The notes beneath the pieces are model-generated. The model was not told the DNA's origin, made no database searches, and saw nothing but the letters and a program-made list of their open reading frames with translations. Shown here piece after piece: positions 13,230 through 21,104 of a DNA stretch of 34,650 nucleotides. Numbering within the stretch: the stretch's first letter is position 1; every line of letters starts with the position of its first letter. Source of the stretch: a virus; the IMG/VR virus record IMGVR_UViG_3300033148_002074, positions 1 to 34,650 of that record. The stretch is one strand, 5' to 3'. The position numbers and the translations under genes were made by a program.

Positions 13230-13546
13230 TGATAAGCAAGAAACAGCAAACCCAAAAGAACAGACAGCCTAATCTAAAAAAGATGAGCAAGACAGAGTAT
13301 CAACTCTATGTAGATTTTGTTAATGATAAGTCCTATGGATTGTGCCAAAGTGGTTGTGGTACGAAAGCCTCAGATATTCACCATGGCTACTATGGTGCAG
13401 GTGGTAGGGATGACAGATACATCACAGCAATATGCAGAGAGTGTCACCATGCGATACACCATGGTAAAGATACCGACAAGGCAAGCAGATTAAAGCTACT
13501 ATTTAAAGCTATAGGCAAACAGAACTTTAGGGGCTATCGTGAGTAA
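13229..13546 (+). CDS. HNH-like/DUF968-like nuclease-fold protein
   Basis: The 105-residue protein has a Cys/His arrangement typical of HNH-related treble-clef folds: YGLCQSGCG, then DIHHGYYG, then ICRECHHAIHHGKD. This resembles small phage recombination proteins of the DUF968/Ref-like type. It starts in a TAATG overlap with the zinc-ribbon gene. A DNA nicking or recombination-linked nuclease role is likely but not proven by the motif alone. Confidence 0.75.
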   Translation: MISKKQQTQKNRQPNLKKMSKTEYQLYVDFVNDKSYGLCQSGCGTKASDIHHGYYGAGGRDDRYITAICRECHHAIHHGKDTDKASRLKLLFKAIGKQNFRGYRE

Positions 13547-13943
13547 GTACAATAACACTAAATGTGAATACCCGTTCCAGGGCGAAATATACAAGTTTGA
13601 CTCTAAGTTGGAAAGATCACACGCTATCACATTGTTTGATAGATTGAAGCGTGGAGAGATAGAGAGGCTCACACTGCAAAAAGAGTTTACGCTATGTAGT
13701 TCACTCACATATAGGACAAACTCCACAAAGAGCGGTAAAACCAAACAGAGGGCTATCGTGTATATCTCAGACTTTAGCTATTATGAGGAGGGAAAACATA
13801 TAGTAGTTGACTCCAAAGGCTTCAAGGATAAAACATATTCTGTTAAGAAGAAACTGTTTTTATCTCAACTTAAAGAGCATAAGGTGGATGAGTTTAAAGA
13901 GCTATATAAATCGGAGTCAATAACATACAAGGAGTTGACATGA
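13539..13943 (+). CDS. DUF1064 putative PD-(D/E)XK phage endonuclease
   Basis: It starts with GTG at 13539, overlapping the preceding gene. The 134-residue protein contains KFDSKLERSHA near residues 19-29 and YISDFSYYEEG followed by HIVVDSKGF, the D...(D)xK core of DUF1064 proteins. These are viewed as phage endonucleases of the restriction-like fold, possibly Holliday-junction or recombination nucleases. It sits beside an HNH-like gene, upstream of the terminase genes. Confidence 0.82.
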   Translation: MSKYNNTKCEYPFQGEIYKFDSKLERSHAITLFDRLKRGEIERLTLQKEFTLCSSLTYRTNSTKSGKTKQRAIVYISDFSYYEEGKHIVVDSKGFKDKTYSVKKKLFLSQLKEHKVDEFKELYKSESITYKELT

Positions 13944-14194
13944 AAAGAATAGGAAAAATGAATATACCTAATAATATAGTGGAAGAAGAAAACTTCCCAG
14001 ATGTTTTGGCAACTATGCAATTTATTCCACTTAGAGTAGAGTATTTAGCATATAGAGATCAGTTTGAATATATAGGCATATCTCCAATGTTTGATGAACT
14101 ACCACTCTATTTAGAGCCAGAAACATATTTATTGATAGTTACAACAACAGAAGATAATAAGATAGAGAAAGTAGAAGTTAAAAAGGAGTTATAG
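13940..14194 (+). CDS. Hypothetical protein, 84 aa
   Basis: ATG 13940 overlaps the previous stop and is preceded by AAGGAG. The protein is acidic and beta-rich (QFIPLRVEYLAYRDQFEYIG). No family is recognised. Likely co-expressed with the nuclease genes. Confidence 0.65.
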   Translation: MKRIGKMNIPNNIVEEENFPDVLATMQFIPLRVEYLAYRDQFEYIGISPMFDELPLYLEPETYLLIVTTTEDNKIEKVEVKKEL

Positions 14195-14359
14195 ATGGAC
14201 AAGTTTGTTTTAGAGGGAGATAACGGCGATATGTGGTATGTATGCGAATGGACAAACAAGAGCAACTTCCACATAATTAAAATATTTTATGATAAGGGCA
14301 AAGCAGGCGACTATTTGGATTTATTAGAGGATATGGGTATAATAAATCATGAGCAATAA
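14195..14359 (+). CDS. Small hypothetical protein, 54 aa
   Basis: A short frame starts one base after the preceding stop with AAGGAG in good position, and ends 11 bases inside the terminase small-subunit gene. The protein (MDKFVLEGDNGDMWYVCEWT start) is acidic with several aromatic residues. No family is recognised; the gene fills what would otherwise be the only gap in this run. Confidence 0.62.
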   Translation: MDKFVLEGDNGDMWYVCEWTNKSNFHIIKIFYDKGKAGDYLDLLEDMGIINHEQ

Positions 14360-14744
14360 TAAAACAAAACCACTACTTACCGAGAAACAAGAGAACTTCG
14401 CCCTAGCATATATAATGAATGGAGGTGATGCGTCAAAGGCATATAGAGAGGCTTATGATGTAGGCGCAGACACTAAACCAACTACAATATGGAAAAAGGC
14501 ACATGAGATACTTCACTCATCCAAGGTGCGTCCAAGGGTAGATGAGCTTAGGGCAGAGAGGTATTCAGGGCATATAATGACTGTAGAAGAAAGAAAGAGG
14601 ATACTTACTGAGTGGATACAAACAGGAGATGGCAGGGCATTAGATATGCTTAATAAGATGGAAGGAGTGTACACAGAGAAGATAGACATTAAGTCTACTC
14701 AAGAAGTCCACTACTACGCACCGAAGAAAGACAAGACTAAATGA
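14349..14744 (+). CDS. terS: Terminase small subunit
   Basis: The 131-residue protein has the Terminase_2-type start (LTEKQENFALAYIMNGGDAS, then KAYREAY), an N-terminal helix-turn-helix that recognises the packaging site. A helical oligomerisation part follows (VRPRVDELRAERYSG), with a C-terminal extension probably contacting the large subunit. It overlaps the large-subunit gene by four bases, the usual order terS-terL. Confidence 0.9.
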   Translation: MSNNKTKPLLTEKQENFALAYIMNGGDASKAYREAYDVGADTKPTTIWKKAHEILHSSKVRPRVDELRAERYSGHIMTVEERKRILTEWIQTGDGRALDMLNKMEGVYTEKIDIKSTQEVHYYAPKKDKTK

Positions 14745-16057
14745 CATGGAAGCCAACACCCAAACAAGAACTTTCACTAGAAACTACAGCAGACGAGGTT
14801 CTATTTGGAGGAAGTAGAGGTGGGGGCAAGACAGACTCAGCTTTACAATGGCTACTTTATGACATAGACAATAAAGCACTAAGACAGCTCGTTATTAGAC
14901 GTAACGCAACAGACTTGGCAGACTTTGTGGACAGGGCTAGAACTAAATACTCTCCACTTGGAGCTAAGGTAGCAGGAAACCCCGCAGTAATCACTTTCCC
15001 CTCAGGTGCAACAATCTACACAGGACACTTAGCAACACCAGACGCTTACACTAAATACCAAGGTTGGGAGATACACCGCTTACTTATGGAAGAAGTCACC
15101 CATATACCAACGGAGAAACTATATGAGAAGTTACTAGGGTCATTAAGATCAACTGTTCCTGGTATCACAACACAAGTATTTTTAACCACTAACCCAGGAG
15201 GGCAAGGGCATGAATGGGTAAAAGAGAGGTTTCACATTGACAACAAGCCACACGGTACAAAATTTGAAGTGGACGGAAAGACTAGAATTTACATACCTGC
15301 CACTATCAGAGACAACATTCACTTAATGGACGCAGACCCAGGGTATCTTAAATACTTAGAGAGTTTACCGCCTGGACTTAGAGAACAATGGCTAGATGGC
15401 TCATGGGATGATATGGATATCGAAGGAGCTTACTATATTAAGCAAATGAATGTAGCAGCCAAGGCAGGACGCATAACAGATGTACCTATTGAGCCAACGC
15501 TTAAAACCTTCTCTTATTGGGATTTAGGCATGGCAGACGCAACAAGTATTTGGGTTATTCAGGCACATGGTAACGAACTGAGAGCAGTAGCATACTACGA
15601 GAATAGTGGTGAAGGTCTTAGACACTATGTAAATTGGCTACATGATTTAAGGGATACCCATGACTTTGTATTTGAAGGACACTACTTCCCACATGATATA
15701 AGAGTGAGAGAGCTTAGTACAGGACAAAGTAGAGAAGTGGCACTTAGAAAGATGGGCATCAATGTCAGAATGGTTCCAAACAAAGGGCTAATGGACGGTA
15801 TCGAAGCAGGTAGAAATATAATAGGTCGAGTATGGTTTGATGCAGAGAATTGCAAAGACGGCATTAAGTGCTTAAAGAACTATAGGAAAGAGTTTGACGA
15901 GAAGCATAATGTATTTAAGGATAAGCCCTTACATGATTGGGCTTCACATGGTGCTGACGCATGGAGATATTTTGCGTTAAGTTGGAACGATCAACTGAGT
16001 AAACAAGATAGGAGACAATCACATGGAAGCACAAATGAGTGGAGTGTCTATGACTAA
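14741..16057 (+). CDS. terL: Terminase large subunit (ATPase and nuclease)
   Basis: The 438-residue protein shows Walker A GGSRGGGKT (23-31), Walker B LLMEE (114-118), and the coupling motif TTNPGG near 149. The C-terminal nuclease domain has SYWDLGMADATSIW near 265 with acidic metal ligands, and HDWASHGADAWRYF near 410. It pumps DNA into the prohead and cuts concatemers. Length and motif order fit the Terminase_6/3-like families of short-tailed phages. The start overlaps terS in an ATGA junction. Confidence 0.95.
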   Translation: MTWKPTPKQELSLETTADEVLFGGSRGGGKTDSALQWLLYDIDNKALRQLVIRRNATDLADFVDRARTKYSPLGAKVAGNPAVITFPSGATIYTGHLATPDAYTKYQGWEIHRLLMEEVTHIPTEKLYEKLLGSLRSTVPGITTQVFLTTNPGGQGHEWVKERFHIDNKPHGTKFEVDGKTRIYIPATIRDNIHLMDADPGYLKYLESLPPGLREQWLDGSWDDMDIEGAYYIKQMNVAAKAGRITDVPIEPTLKTFSYWDLGMADATSIWVIQAHGNELRAVAYYENSGEGLRHYVNWLHDLRDTHDFVFEGHYFPHDIRVRELSTGQSREVALRKMGINVRMVPNKGLMDGIEAGRNIIGRVWFDAENCKDGIKCLKNYRKEFDEKHNVFKDKPLHDWASHGADAWRYFALSWNDQLSKQDRRQSHGSTNEWSVYD

Positions 16058-16202
16058 AGAAGAGAGAGAAGTATTCGACAAGTGGACTAAAGAGCAGATA
16101 TACGAAGCGTACATGCTAGAAGTAAGACACTCAAAACAACTCAATAAAGAGGTTAACCGACTAACGCAAAAGATAGCGGAAGTAAGGTTCTCTGTAAGAT
16201 GA
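16050..16202 (+). CDS. Small coiled-coil protein, 50 aa
   Basis: The frame is open from ATG 16023, but 16050 is preferred because GGAG lies close ahead and the overlap with terL shrinks to eight bases. The 16023 start, also with GGAG, remains possible. The protein is a single charged helix, with HSKQLNKEVNRLTQKIAEV giving heptad-like spacing. Its stop overlaps the next gene as ATGA. Function unknown. Confidence 0.6.
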   Translation: MTKEEREVFDKWTKEQIYEAYMLEVRHSKQLNKEVNRLTQKIAEVRFSVR

Positions 16203-16534
16203 TATACGAGATAGTAGATGATAGCATCAAACCTTTTATAGAGAAGAAGATGAAAGCCGTTGATAGTGAAGCATATACTCAAGAGGACTTCGATACATAC
16301 TTTTCAAACGAACACCTAAATATCGTAAGTAAGTCAAAAAGTGGTAAAATACTCGCTTTTTGTTGTATAATAGTGGTAAATAACACCAAATACATGGGTT
16401 ATTCGTGGTGCGATAATTCTTACCAAGGTGTAAAAGCCTATAGTAAAGGGTTAAAATACATCATATCTACCTATCCAGAGGTGCAGTACATGAAAGATAT
16501 TCTGCCAACATTTATAAAGAAAAGGATTTTCTAA
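16199..16534 (+). CDS. Hypothetical protein in the packaging region, 111 aa
   Basis: The protein has alternating helix and strand stretches (KILAFCCIIVVNN, then YMGYSWCDNSYQGVKAYSKG). A distant GNAT-like layout can be imagined, as in some T7-like phage proteins, but I see no acetyl-CoA binding motif. It stands between terL and the connector gene, a place often filled by small head-assembly genes. Confidence 0.65.
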   Translation: MIYEIVDDSIKPFIEKKMKAVDSEAYTQEDFDTYFSNEHLNIVSKSKSGKILAFCCIIVVNNTKYMGYSWCDNSYQGVKAYSKGLKYIISTYPEVQYMKDILPTFIKKRIF

Positions 16535-16800
16535 TGGCACCCATAATACCAATTTTAACAGCAGTAGCAGGAGTAGCAGGAGTTGTCTCTTCCGTGAGTG
16601 CAGCTAAAGACGCGAAGAAAGACGCAGCAAAACAAGCGGCATTAATCAAAAAACAAGAAGAAAAGATAGCAGCAGAAAAAGAGAAACAAGATAAAGCAGC
16701 ACAGGAAAGACGAGCTAGAATGGCTAGTAATGTTCTTTTGTCTGGTACTGAGACAGGACTCACAGGAGATACAACAGGTACACTTCTGAAAGGTACATGA
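16534..16800 (+). CDS. Small structural-region protein with hydrophobic N-terminus, 88 aa
   Basis: An Ala/Val-rich N-terminal segment (IPILTAVAGVAGVVSSVSAA) is followed by a long charged coiled-coil region and a C-terminal motif NVLLSGTETGLTGDTTGTLL. This C-terminal LLSG...G...TLL pattern recurs in small proteins near phage connector genes. Role in the virion is unknown. It overlaps its neighbours at both ends. Confidence 0.68.
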   Translation: MAPIIPILTAVAGVAGVVSSVSAAKDAKKDAAKQAALIKKQEEKIAAEKEKQDKAAQERRARMASNVLLSGTETGLTGDTTGTLLKGT

Positions 16801-17009
16801 TGAATTTTGGTAACGCATTTGAAAAAGTAAAGACGGGAAAATCCATGAGACTGCCACAATGGAATAAAGATGTTTTAATAAAGGCACAATACCCAAACGC
16901 AAATAGTAAAATGACAGCACCTTATCTATATGTAGAGTCTCGGTATGGGCTAGTTCCATGGAAGGAAACTAATATAGAACTGTTTTCAGAAGATTGGGAG
17001 GTGATATAA
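16797..17009 (+). CDS. tad2: DUF2829 protein, Tad2-type anti-Thoeris candidate
   Basis: The 70-residue protein covers the whole DUF2829 pattern: MNFGNAFEKVKTGKSMRLPQW, TAPYLYVESRYGLVPW and an ending SEDWEVI. Proteins of this family include Tad2, shown to bind and sequester the cyclic nucleotide-like signal made by Thoeris defence. The start is ATG 16797 (ATGA overlap) or the next ATG at 16800. It lies between small head-region genes, a non-standard place for a counter-defence gene. Family assignment is strong; anti-Thoeris activity is inferred from the family, and other DUF2829 members may have other ligands. Confidence 0.85.
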   Translation: MMNFGNAFEKVKTGKSMRLPQWNKDVLIKAQYPNANSKMTAPYLYVESRYGLVPWKETNIELFSEDWEVI

Positions 17010-17314
17010 TGTTTATAACCAGCGAATACTCCAGGCTATACGGAATTGAGTGTGACGATGTAGTTCTTTTGCCTAATAAGCCGTTTTGTGCGTTTAAGGG
17101 AAACTATAAAGTAGGCTCTTATGCAAGAATACTTAATGCAGACGGTAAAGAGGTAATGAAACTTAGTGCAGGGGAGACTATCAATGGTATTGGCATACTA
17201 AGCAAACCTGCAAAAGACTACTCTACAGATGAAGTAAAAGAAACGGCTAAGAATACAGTTACTAAACGTAGAACACGCAAAAAGAAAGAGGTCAAAGATG
17301 GCATCAAACTATGA
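17009..17314 (+). CDS. Hypothetical head-region protein, 101 aa
   Basis: ATG 17009 overlaps the previous stop as TAATG with GGGAGGTG ahead; an in-frame start at 16994 is less likely. The N-terminal part is beta-rich (YKVGSYARILNADGKEVMKL) and the C-terminus is very basic (TKRRTRKKKEVKDGIKL). The basic tail may contact DNA. It overlaps the connector gene by 17 bases. No family is recognised. Confidence 0.68.
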   Translation: MFITSEYSRLYGIECDDVVLLPNKPFCAFKGNYKVGSYARILNADGKEVMKLSAGETINGIGILSKPAKDYSTDEVKETAKNTVTKRRTRKKKEVKDGIKL

Positions 17315-18830
17315 AAAACTAATCAAGCGTGTAAGTGCTGCCAAGTCAAACAAGGCATTATGGGAGCACCACATCAGAGAATGTTACCGATATGCCATGC
17401 CACAACGTAACACTATAGACAAGTGGAGCAAGGGCTCAAAGAAGCGTGACTATGTGTTTGACTCAACAGCAGAGGACGCACTCGAAGACTTCGCTACTCG
17501 TATGGAACTCGAATTAGTACCACCTAATCTTAATTGGATGAAGCTAGAAGTCGGTACAGACATTCCAGAAGAGGAACAAGACTCAGTGAACGACTACCTA
17601 GAGAAAACCACTGACATAGTGTTTAACCACATAAAGTCGAGTAACTTCTCTTCTCAAATTCACGAAGCGTTCCTTGATCTCGGTATCTCAACAGGTGCAG
17701 TTATCGTTGAAGCAGGAGACGGAATACAATCATCTCTCAATTTTAGATGTGTCTCTCTCTCTGAACTAATCCTAGAACAGTCAAGCAAAGGCATAGTTGA
17801 TACAGTCTTTAGAGAGTTTCAGATACCCGTACAAGACATTGAGTCTACATGGAAAGGTGCAAAGCTCAATGAGAAGCTAAAACAACTCATCAAAGACAAG
17901 CCCACGACAGAAGTTGAAATCCTTGAGGGTGTTTACTTAGAAGGTGATAAGTACAACTCTGTAGTGGTATTCAAGGAAGAAAAGCACTATCTTATAGACC
18001 AAACGCTAGAGTCTAATCCCTGGGTAGTGTTCAGAGAGTCCACGATACCTGGCGAAACAATGGGTCGTGGTAGAGTTATGAGAGCGTTACCAGACATCAA
18101 AACTTTAAATAAGATGGTAGAAGATCACCTCAAAGCTGCAGCATTCACAGCTAATCCAATCTATACGGCAACAGACGATGGAGTAATTAACCCTTACACA
18201 GTTAGGCTACAGCCTGGTACAGTTTTGCCCGTTGGTTCAAATGCTAACGACAACCCTACACTAAGACCGTTAGCACCCGCAGGAGATTATCAAGTTCTAC
18301 AGTACGACATAAGAGCACTACAAGACAACATTAGACGTATCTTAATATCTAAGCCTTTCGGGAATGTTGAAGAGTCACCTGTTAGAACAGCAACAGAGAT
18401 GAGTATTCGTAATGCAGATATGGCTAAGAGTTCACTAGGAGCATCAGGACGCATCCAAAACGAGTTACTCGAAAGACTTGTGGCACGTTGTGTTTATGTG
18501 CTTAAACAGGCAGGTAAGATAGCAGAATTTAAAGTAGATGGCAAAGAAGTGGCAATCAAGTTTACTTCTCCATCAAGCAGAAGTCAAGATGAAAGCCAAC
18601 TAGCCGCAATAGGTAGGTTTATGGAATATATGCAAGTTCTCCCACCAGAGTTAGTCAATGAAGAAATAGCAGTTGAGAAAGTACCCGCAGAGGTGCTAGA
18701 CATTCTAGGTTTACCTGCTAAGTTCAAACGGACAGAGGAAGAGAAGATGGAAAGACAACAACAGCGACAGCAACAAGCCCAACAACAACAAGAGATGGCA
18801 GCAGCACAAGTCGCAGAGGAGCAAGCATGA
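17298..18830 (+). CDS. Head-to-tail connector (portal) protein, T7 gp8-like
   Basis: The 510-residue protein matches podovirus head-tail connectors: YRYAMPQRNTI near 28, RDYVFDSTAEDALEDFATRM near 50-69, LVPPNLNWMKLEVG, and a later PFGNVEESPVRTATEMSIRN block. Twelve copies form the portal ring through which DNA is packaged and ejected. The C-terminus is a long Gln/Glu-rich helix (RQQQRQQQAQQQQEMAAAQ), as in T7-like connectors. It lies downstream of the terminase genes, as expected. Confidence 0.93.
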   Translation: MASNYEKLIKRVSAAKSNKALWEHHIRECYRYAMPQRNTIDKWSKGSKKRDYVFDSTAEDALEDFATRMELELVPPNLNWMKLEVGTDIPEEEQDSVNDYLEKTTDIVFNHIKSSNFSSQIHEAFLDLGISTGAVIVEAGDGIQSSLNFRCVSLSELILEQSSKGIVDTVFREFQIPVQDIESTWKGAKLNEKLKQLIKDKPTTEVEILEGVYLEGDKYNSVVVFKEEKHYLIDQTLESNPWVVFRESTIPGETMGRGRVMRALPDIKTLNKMVEDHLKAAAFTANPIYTATDDGVINPYTVRLQPGTVLPVGSNANDNPTLRPLAPAGDYQVLQYDIRALQDNIRRILISKPFGNVEESPVRTATEMSIRNADMAKSSLGASGRIQNELLERLVARCVYVLKQAGKIAEFKVDGKEVAIKFTSPSSRSQDESQLAAIGRFMEYMQVLPPELVNEEIAVEKVPAEVLDILGLPAKFKRTEEEKMERQQQRQQQAQQQQEMAAAQVAEEQA

Positions 18831-19048
18831 CAGACAATCAAAGAGCAAGGAAAGGTACTGAAATCAAAAAGATAATGATTGGTACCTTTGAGACAGAAAT
18901 AGGAAAAAAATGTTTAGATCATCTCCAAAGTGTATTTGTTGATAGAGATATAGCACAAGTAGGCATGAGTGAGCTTGAAATAGGTATTAGGCAAGGCGAA
19001 GCAAATGTCATTAAGAAAATCATAAGAGAGGTACGACATGGCAACTGA
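18827..19048 (+). CDS. Bbp19-like small virion protein
   Basis: The 73-residue protein has GTFETEIGKKCLDHLQSVFV followed by ELEIGIRQGEANVIKKIIRE, matching the short Bbp19-type proteins encoded after podovirus connector genes. Its precise role in the virion is not established. It overlaps the connector and the next gene by short stretches. Confidence 0.75.
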   Translation: MTDNQRARKGTEIKKIMIGTFETEIGKKCLDHLQSVFVDRDIAQVGMSELEIGIRQGEANVIKKIIREVRHGN

Positions 19049-19643
19049 CAAGGAATTACAAACGATACTTAACTCAGGTGGTGTAAATACCATCTATTTA
19101 GGCGGAACATCAAGCACACATAAGGTACAGAAGAAAAGCGACATGACAGGTGCTAATGTATCTATCGATGATACAGGACTAGGAATATCCGCGGCATCTG
19201 TTCAAGCAGCACTAGCGATACTTGGAGAAGTAGGCTTCATGGTTATGACAGGAAACAACATAGCCCCACAAACCATAGGAACATCAGCAACCAAGGTCAA
19301 TACTTTCGATACCCTAATGATACAAGAGGGGGTGGGAGTAGAAGGAAGTGTTGCAGACGATAAAGCAATAGCCACTAAAGCAGGTGTATTTAAAATACGC
19401 TTTGAGGGGTTTGTGTCGTATTCGGTAAGTGTAGATATAGAATGGCAAATATATAAGAATGGTTCTCCTTTTGGTACAGCTATCACAGTATCAGGACAAG
19501 GGTCTACACCATTTCCTCTATTGCGATTAGCAAGTGCGAACTTGGTAGAAGATGATTATGTAGAACTATATGCTACAGCAAGTTCCTCGACAGACGTTAC
19601 AATCCACCAGTCAAGCGGAGCGATGGAGAAAACAATATTCTAG
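19038..19643 (+). CDS. Virion protein with C1q/jelly-roll-like C-terminus
   Basis: The first about 65 residues are low-structured with an ISAASVQAAL segment. From about residue 70 the protein has alternating strands (VNTFDTLM, GVFKIRFEGFVSYS, DIEWQIYKNGSPF, DDYVELYATAS) like C1q/TNF-type jelly rolls used in phage head fibres, decoration or tail appendages. It is placed between connector and scaffold, so a head-fibre or head-decoration role is inferred. Confidence 0.72.
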   Translation: MATDKELQTILNSGGVNTIYLGGTSSTHKVQKKSDMTGANVSIDDTGLGISAASVQAALAILGEVGFMVMTGNNIAPQTIGTSATKVNTFDTLMIQEGVGVEGSVADDKAIATKAGVFKIRFEGFVSYSVSVDIEWQIYKNGSPFGTAITVSGQGSTPFPLLRLASANLVEDDYVELYATASSSTDVTIHQSSGAMEKTIF

Positions 19644-19651
19644 TTTCTTAG

Positions 19652-19669
19652 TCACTTCTTCGGAGGTGA
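19652..19669 (+). terminator. UUCG-capped hairpin between head genes
   Basis: TCACTTC (19652-19658) and GAGGTGA (19663-19669) form a seven-base stem with one G-U pair, closed by the very stable TTCG tetraloop. There is no T run after it, so it may be a weak or partial terminator, an mRNA stabiliser or a processing signal in the 63-base gap before the scaffold gene. Confidence 0.45.
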
Positions 19670-19706
19670 TTATAGAGCCTAGCTCAAATTAATTTAAAGG
19701 ACACCT

Positions 19707-20402
19707 ATGTCAGAAGAAACGACACAGCCCTCAGAAACTACTGAGACAACCACAGAGGCAACAGCCGAAACAGTAGTCGAGAATAATGGAGAAGCCACAG
19801 AGCAGACAACCTCTTACGCTAACGGGAAGTATGACTCAGTAAGTGCATTAGAGACGGGATACTCAGAGCTACAAAAGAGTTACTCACAAAAATTAGGAGG
19901 GTTTGATGGAGCACCAAAAGATTATGAATTGGCAGAAGGTGTTGAGACTACACCAAGACTCGAAGCACTCCAAGCATGGGGAAAAGAAAACCAACTCAAT
20001 AACGATGCTCTAAACTCAATCGTTCAAATGGATGTGGAAGCCACAGAGAAAGCCCAGGAAGCCTATGTAACAGAGCAAAAGGAAATACTAGGCAAAGATG
20101 CAGAAACAAGACTCACAAACCTATCTGATTGGGCTAGGGCTCAAGTAGGTGAAGACATGATGGACACATTCGGGGGCATGATAACATCAGCCAAGGGTGT
20201 TGAAATGATGGAGGGATTAATGAAGCAAATGCAAGGTACGGCTCCTGCACCTGCACAACAGACACAGACGGTAAGTAAAGATACTCTTAATGAGATGAGA
20301 TTTGCGATAGATAAGAATAGTGGTGAGCGTAGAATGTCAATAGACCCTGCTTATAGAGCTAAGGTTGAAGCATTGGAAGCTGATATGGCGGGGAGGGGTT
20401 AA
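19707..20402 (+). CDS. Scaffolding/capsid assembly-like protein
   Basis: The 231-residue protein is acidic, with a Thr/Glu-rich start (ETTQPSETTETTTEATAE), no Cys, and a helical body, ending with RMSIDPAYRAKVEALEADMA. Composition, size and its place before the major capsid gene fit podovirus scaffolding proteins (T7 gp9-like). It has AAAGGA in front of ATG 19707. The link to the capsid gene is broken by a reversed four-gene cassette. Confidence 0.82.
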   Translation: MSEETTQPSETTETTTEATAETVVENNGEATEQTTSYANGKYDSVSALETGYSELQKSYSQKLGGFDGAPKDYELAEGVETTPRLEALQAWGKENQLNNDALNSIVQMDVEATEKAQEAYVTEQKEILGKDAETRLTNLSDWARAQVGEDMMDTFGGMITSAKGVEMMEGLMKQMQGTAPAPAQQTQTVSKDTLNEMRFAIDKNSGERRMSIDPAYRAKVEALEADMAGRG

Positions 20403-20665
20403 TCCCTCTTCTCCCATTTATTGCATCCGAAATCTTTACCTTTGTTAATGTGTAGTTCTTGACATCTTATTATTGTTGTCTTTGTAGCTTCTGTTTTTAT
20501 TGAGCTGTGATAAGTATGCTCTTGATAGTGCTTACAATTCTCACAAGTTCTTGACTCGAAATAATCATAAATTTTGTTTACTATTATATGCTTGAGATGG
20601 AAATAATTTATTGTTTTGTCTTGTAGTGTTTTATGAATAAAACTAAAAGCCTCTTCTCTTGTCAT
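20399..20665 (-). CDS. Small cysteine protein of the three-member family (copy 2)
   Basis: ATG 20665 overlaps the previous stop in a TGATG junction, with GGGGGA ahead. The 88-residue protein starts MTREEAF, has YFESRTCENCKHY in the middle and ends GCNKWEKRD, closely matching the product of 11688..11909. The matching DNA around FESRTCENC is also alike, which points to recent duplication. Cysteines could bind zinc. Function unknown. It is the last gene of the reversed cassette and overlaps the scaffold gene end by four bases. Confidence 0.72.
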   Translation of the reverse strand: MTREEAFSFIHKTLQDKTINYFHLKHIIVNKIYDYFESRTCENCKHYQEHTYHSSIKTEATKTTIIRCQELHINKGKDFGCNKWEKRD

Positions 20666-20883
20666 CACTTCCCCCTCTTAAATAAAGTAATCACCCACAT
20701 AATAGGAAACACCACCCAAAAAGCACTCCCCAATACAAAGAAGAACATTACGAATATAAGAGTTAAGACTCTAAGTATATCCTCCCCGCTACTTCCACTC
20801 CAATACATCGTCAACGAAATACCCACGAAAAGTATGATCGTTAATGCCGTCCATGTTTTGTCTAGTTTAATTACTGTTTGCAT
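20665..20883 (-). CDS. Small membrane protein, two transmembrane segments, 72 aa
   Basis: The start at 20883 is chosen because GGGAG lies eight bases ahead; an in-frame ATG at 20898 would overlap further. Two hydrophobic segments (about residues 12-28 and 40-65, with VMFFFVLGSAFWVVFPIMWV) are followed by a basic end KRGK. Function is unknown. Membrane proteins in moron cassettes often act at the host envelope, but this is only a suggestion. Confidence 0.68.
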   Translation of the reverse strand: MQTVIKLDKTWTALTIILFVGISLTMYWSGSSGEDILRVLTLIFVMFFFVLGSAFWVVFPIMWVITLFKRGK

Positions 20884-21104
20884 TGTTTTTTCTCCCACAT
20901 ATCACAAAATTTAATATTTTCAGTCTCGAAATAATTATTCGTCCATCCGCCGCCTGTAAAATATACAAGTTTTTCACATTCTCCCATGCTATCATATACA
21001 CAGTTATCGCAAGTCATACTCTCAGCCTCATTAAACAACTCCATGTGCTCAAGGATAATCCCTGCCTCTGTGTATAGTTTAATCTTTTGGATTAGTTCTA
21101 GCAT
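20871..21104 (-). CDS. Small cysteine protein of the three-member family (diverged copy 3)
   Basis: The 77-residue protein has ESMTCDNC near residues 28-35, a further cysteine in GECEKL, and an end FCDMWEKKQC, the same skeleton as the two other copies but more diverged. The middle part is Gly/aromatic-rich (FTGGGWTNNYF). It overlaps both neighbours in the reversed cassette. Function unknown. Confidence 0.7.
   Translation of the reverse strand: MLELIQKIKLYTEAGIILEHMELFNEAESMTCDNCVYDSMGECEKLVYFTGGGWTNNYFETENIKFCDMWEKKQCKQ

Noticed and set aside
16199-16534. GNAT acetyltransferase call for the 111-residue protein
   Set aside because: Only a vague strand-helix layout is seen and no acetyl-CoA binding motif, so it is left as unknown.
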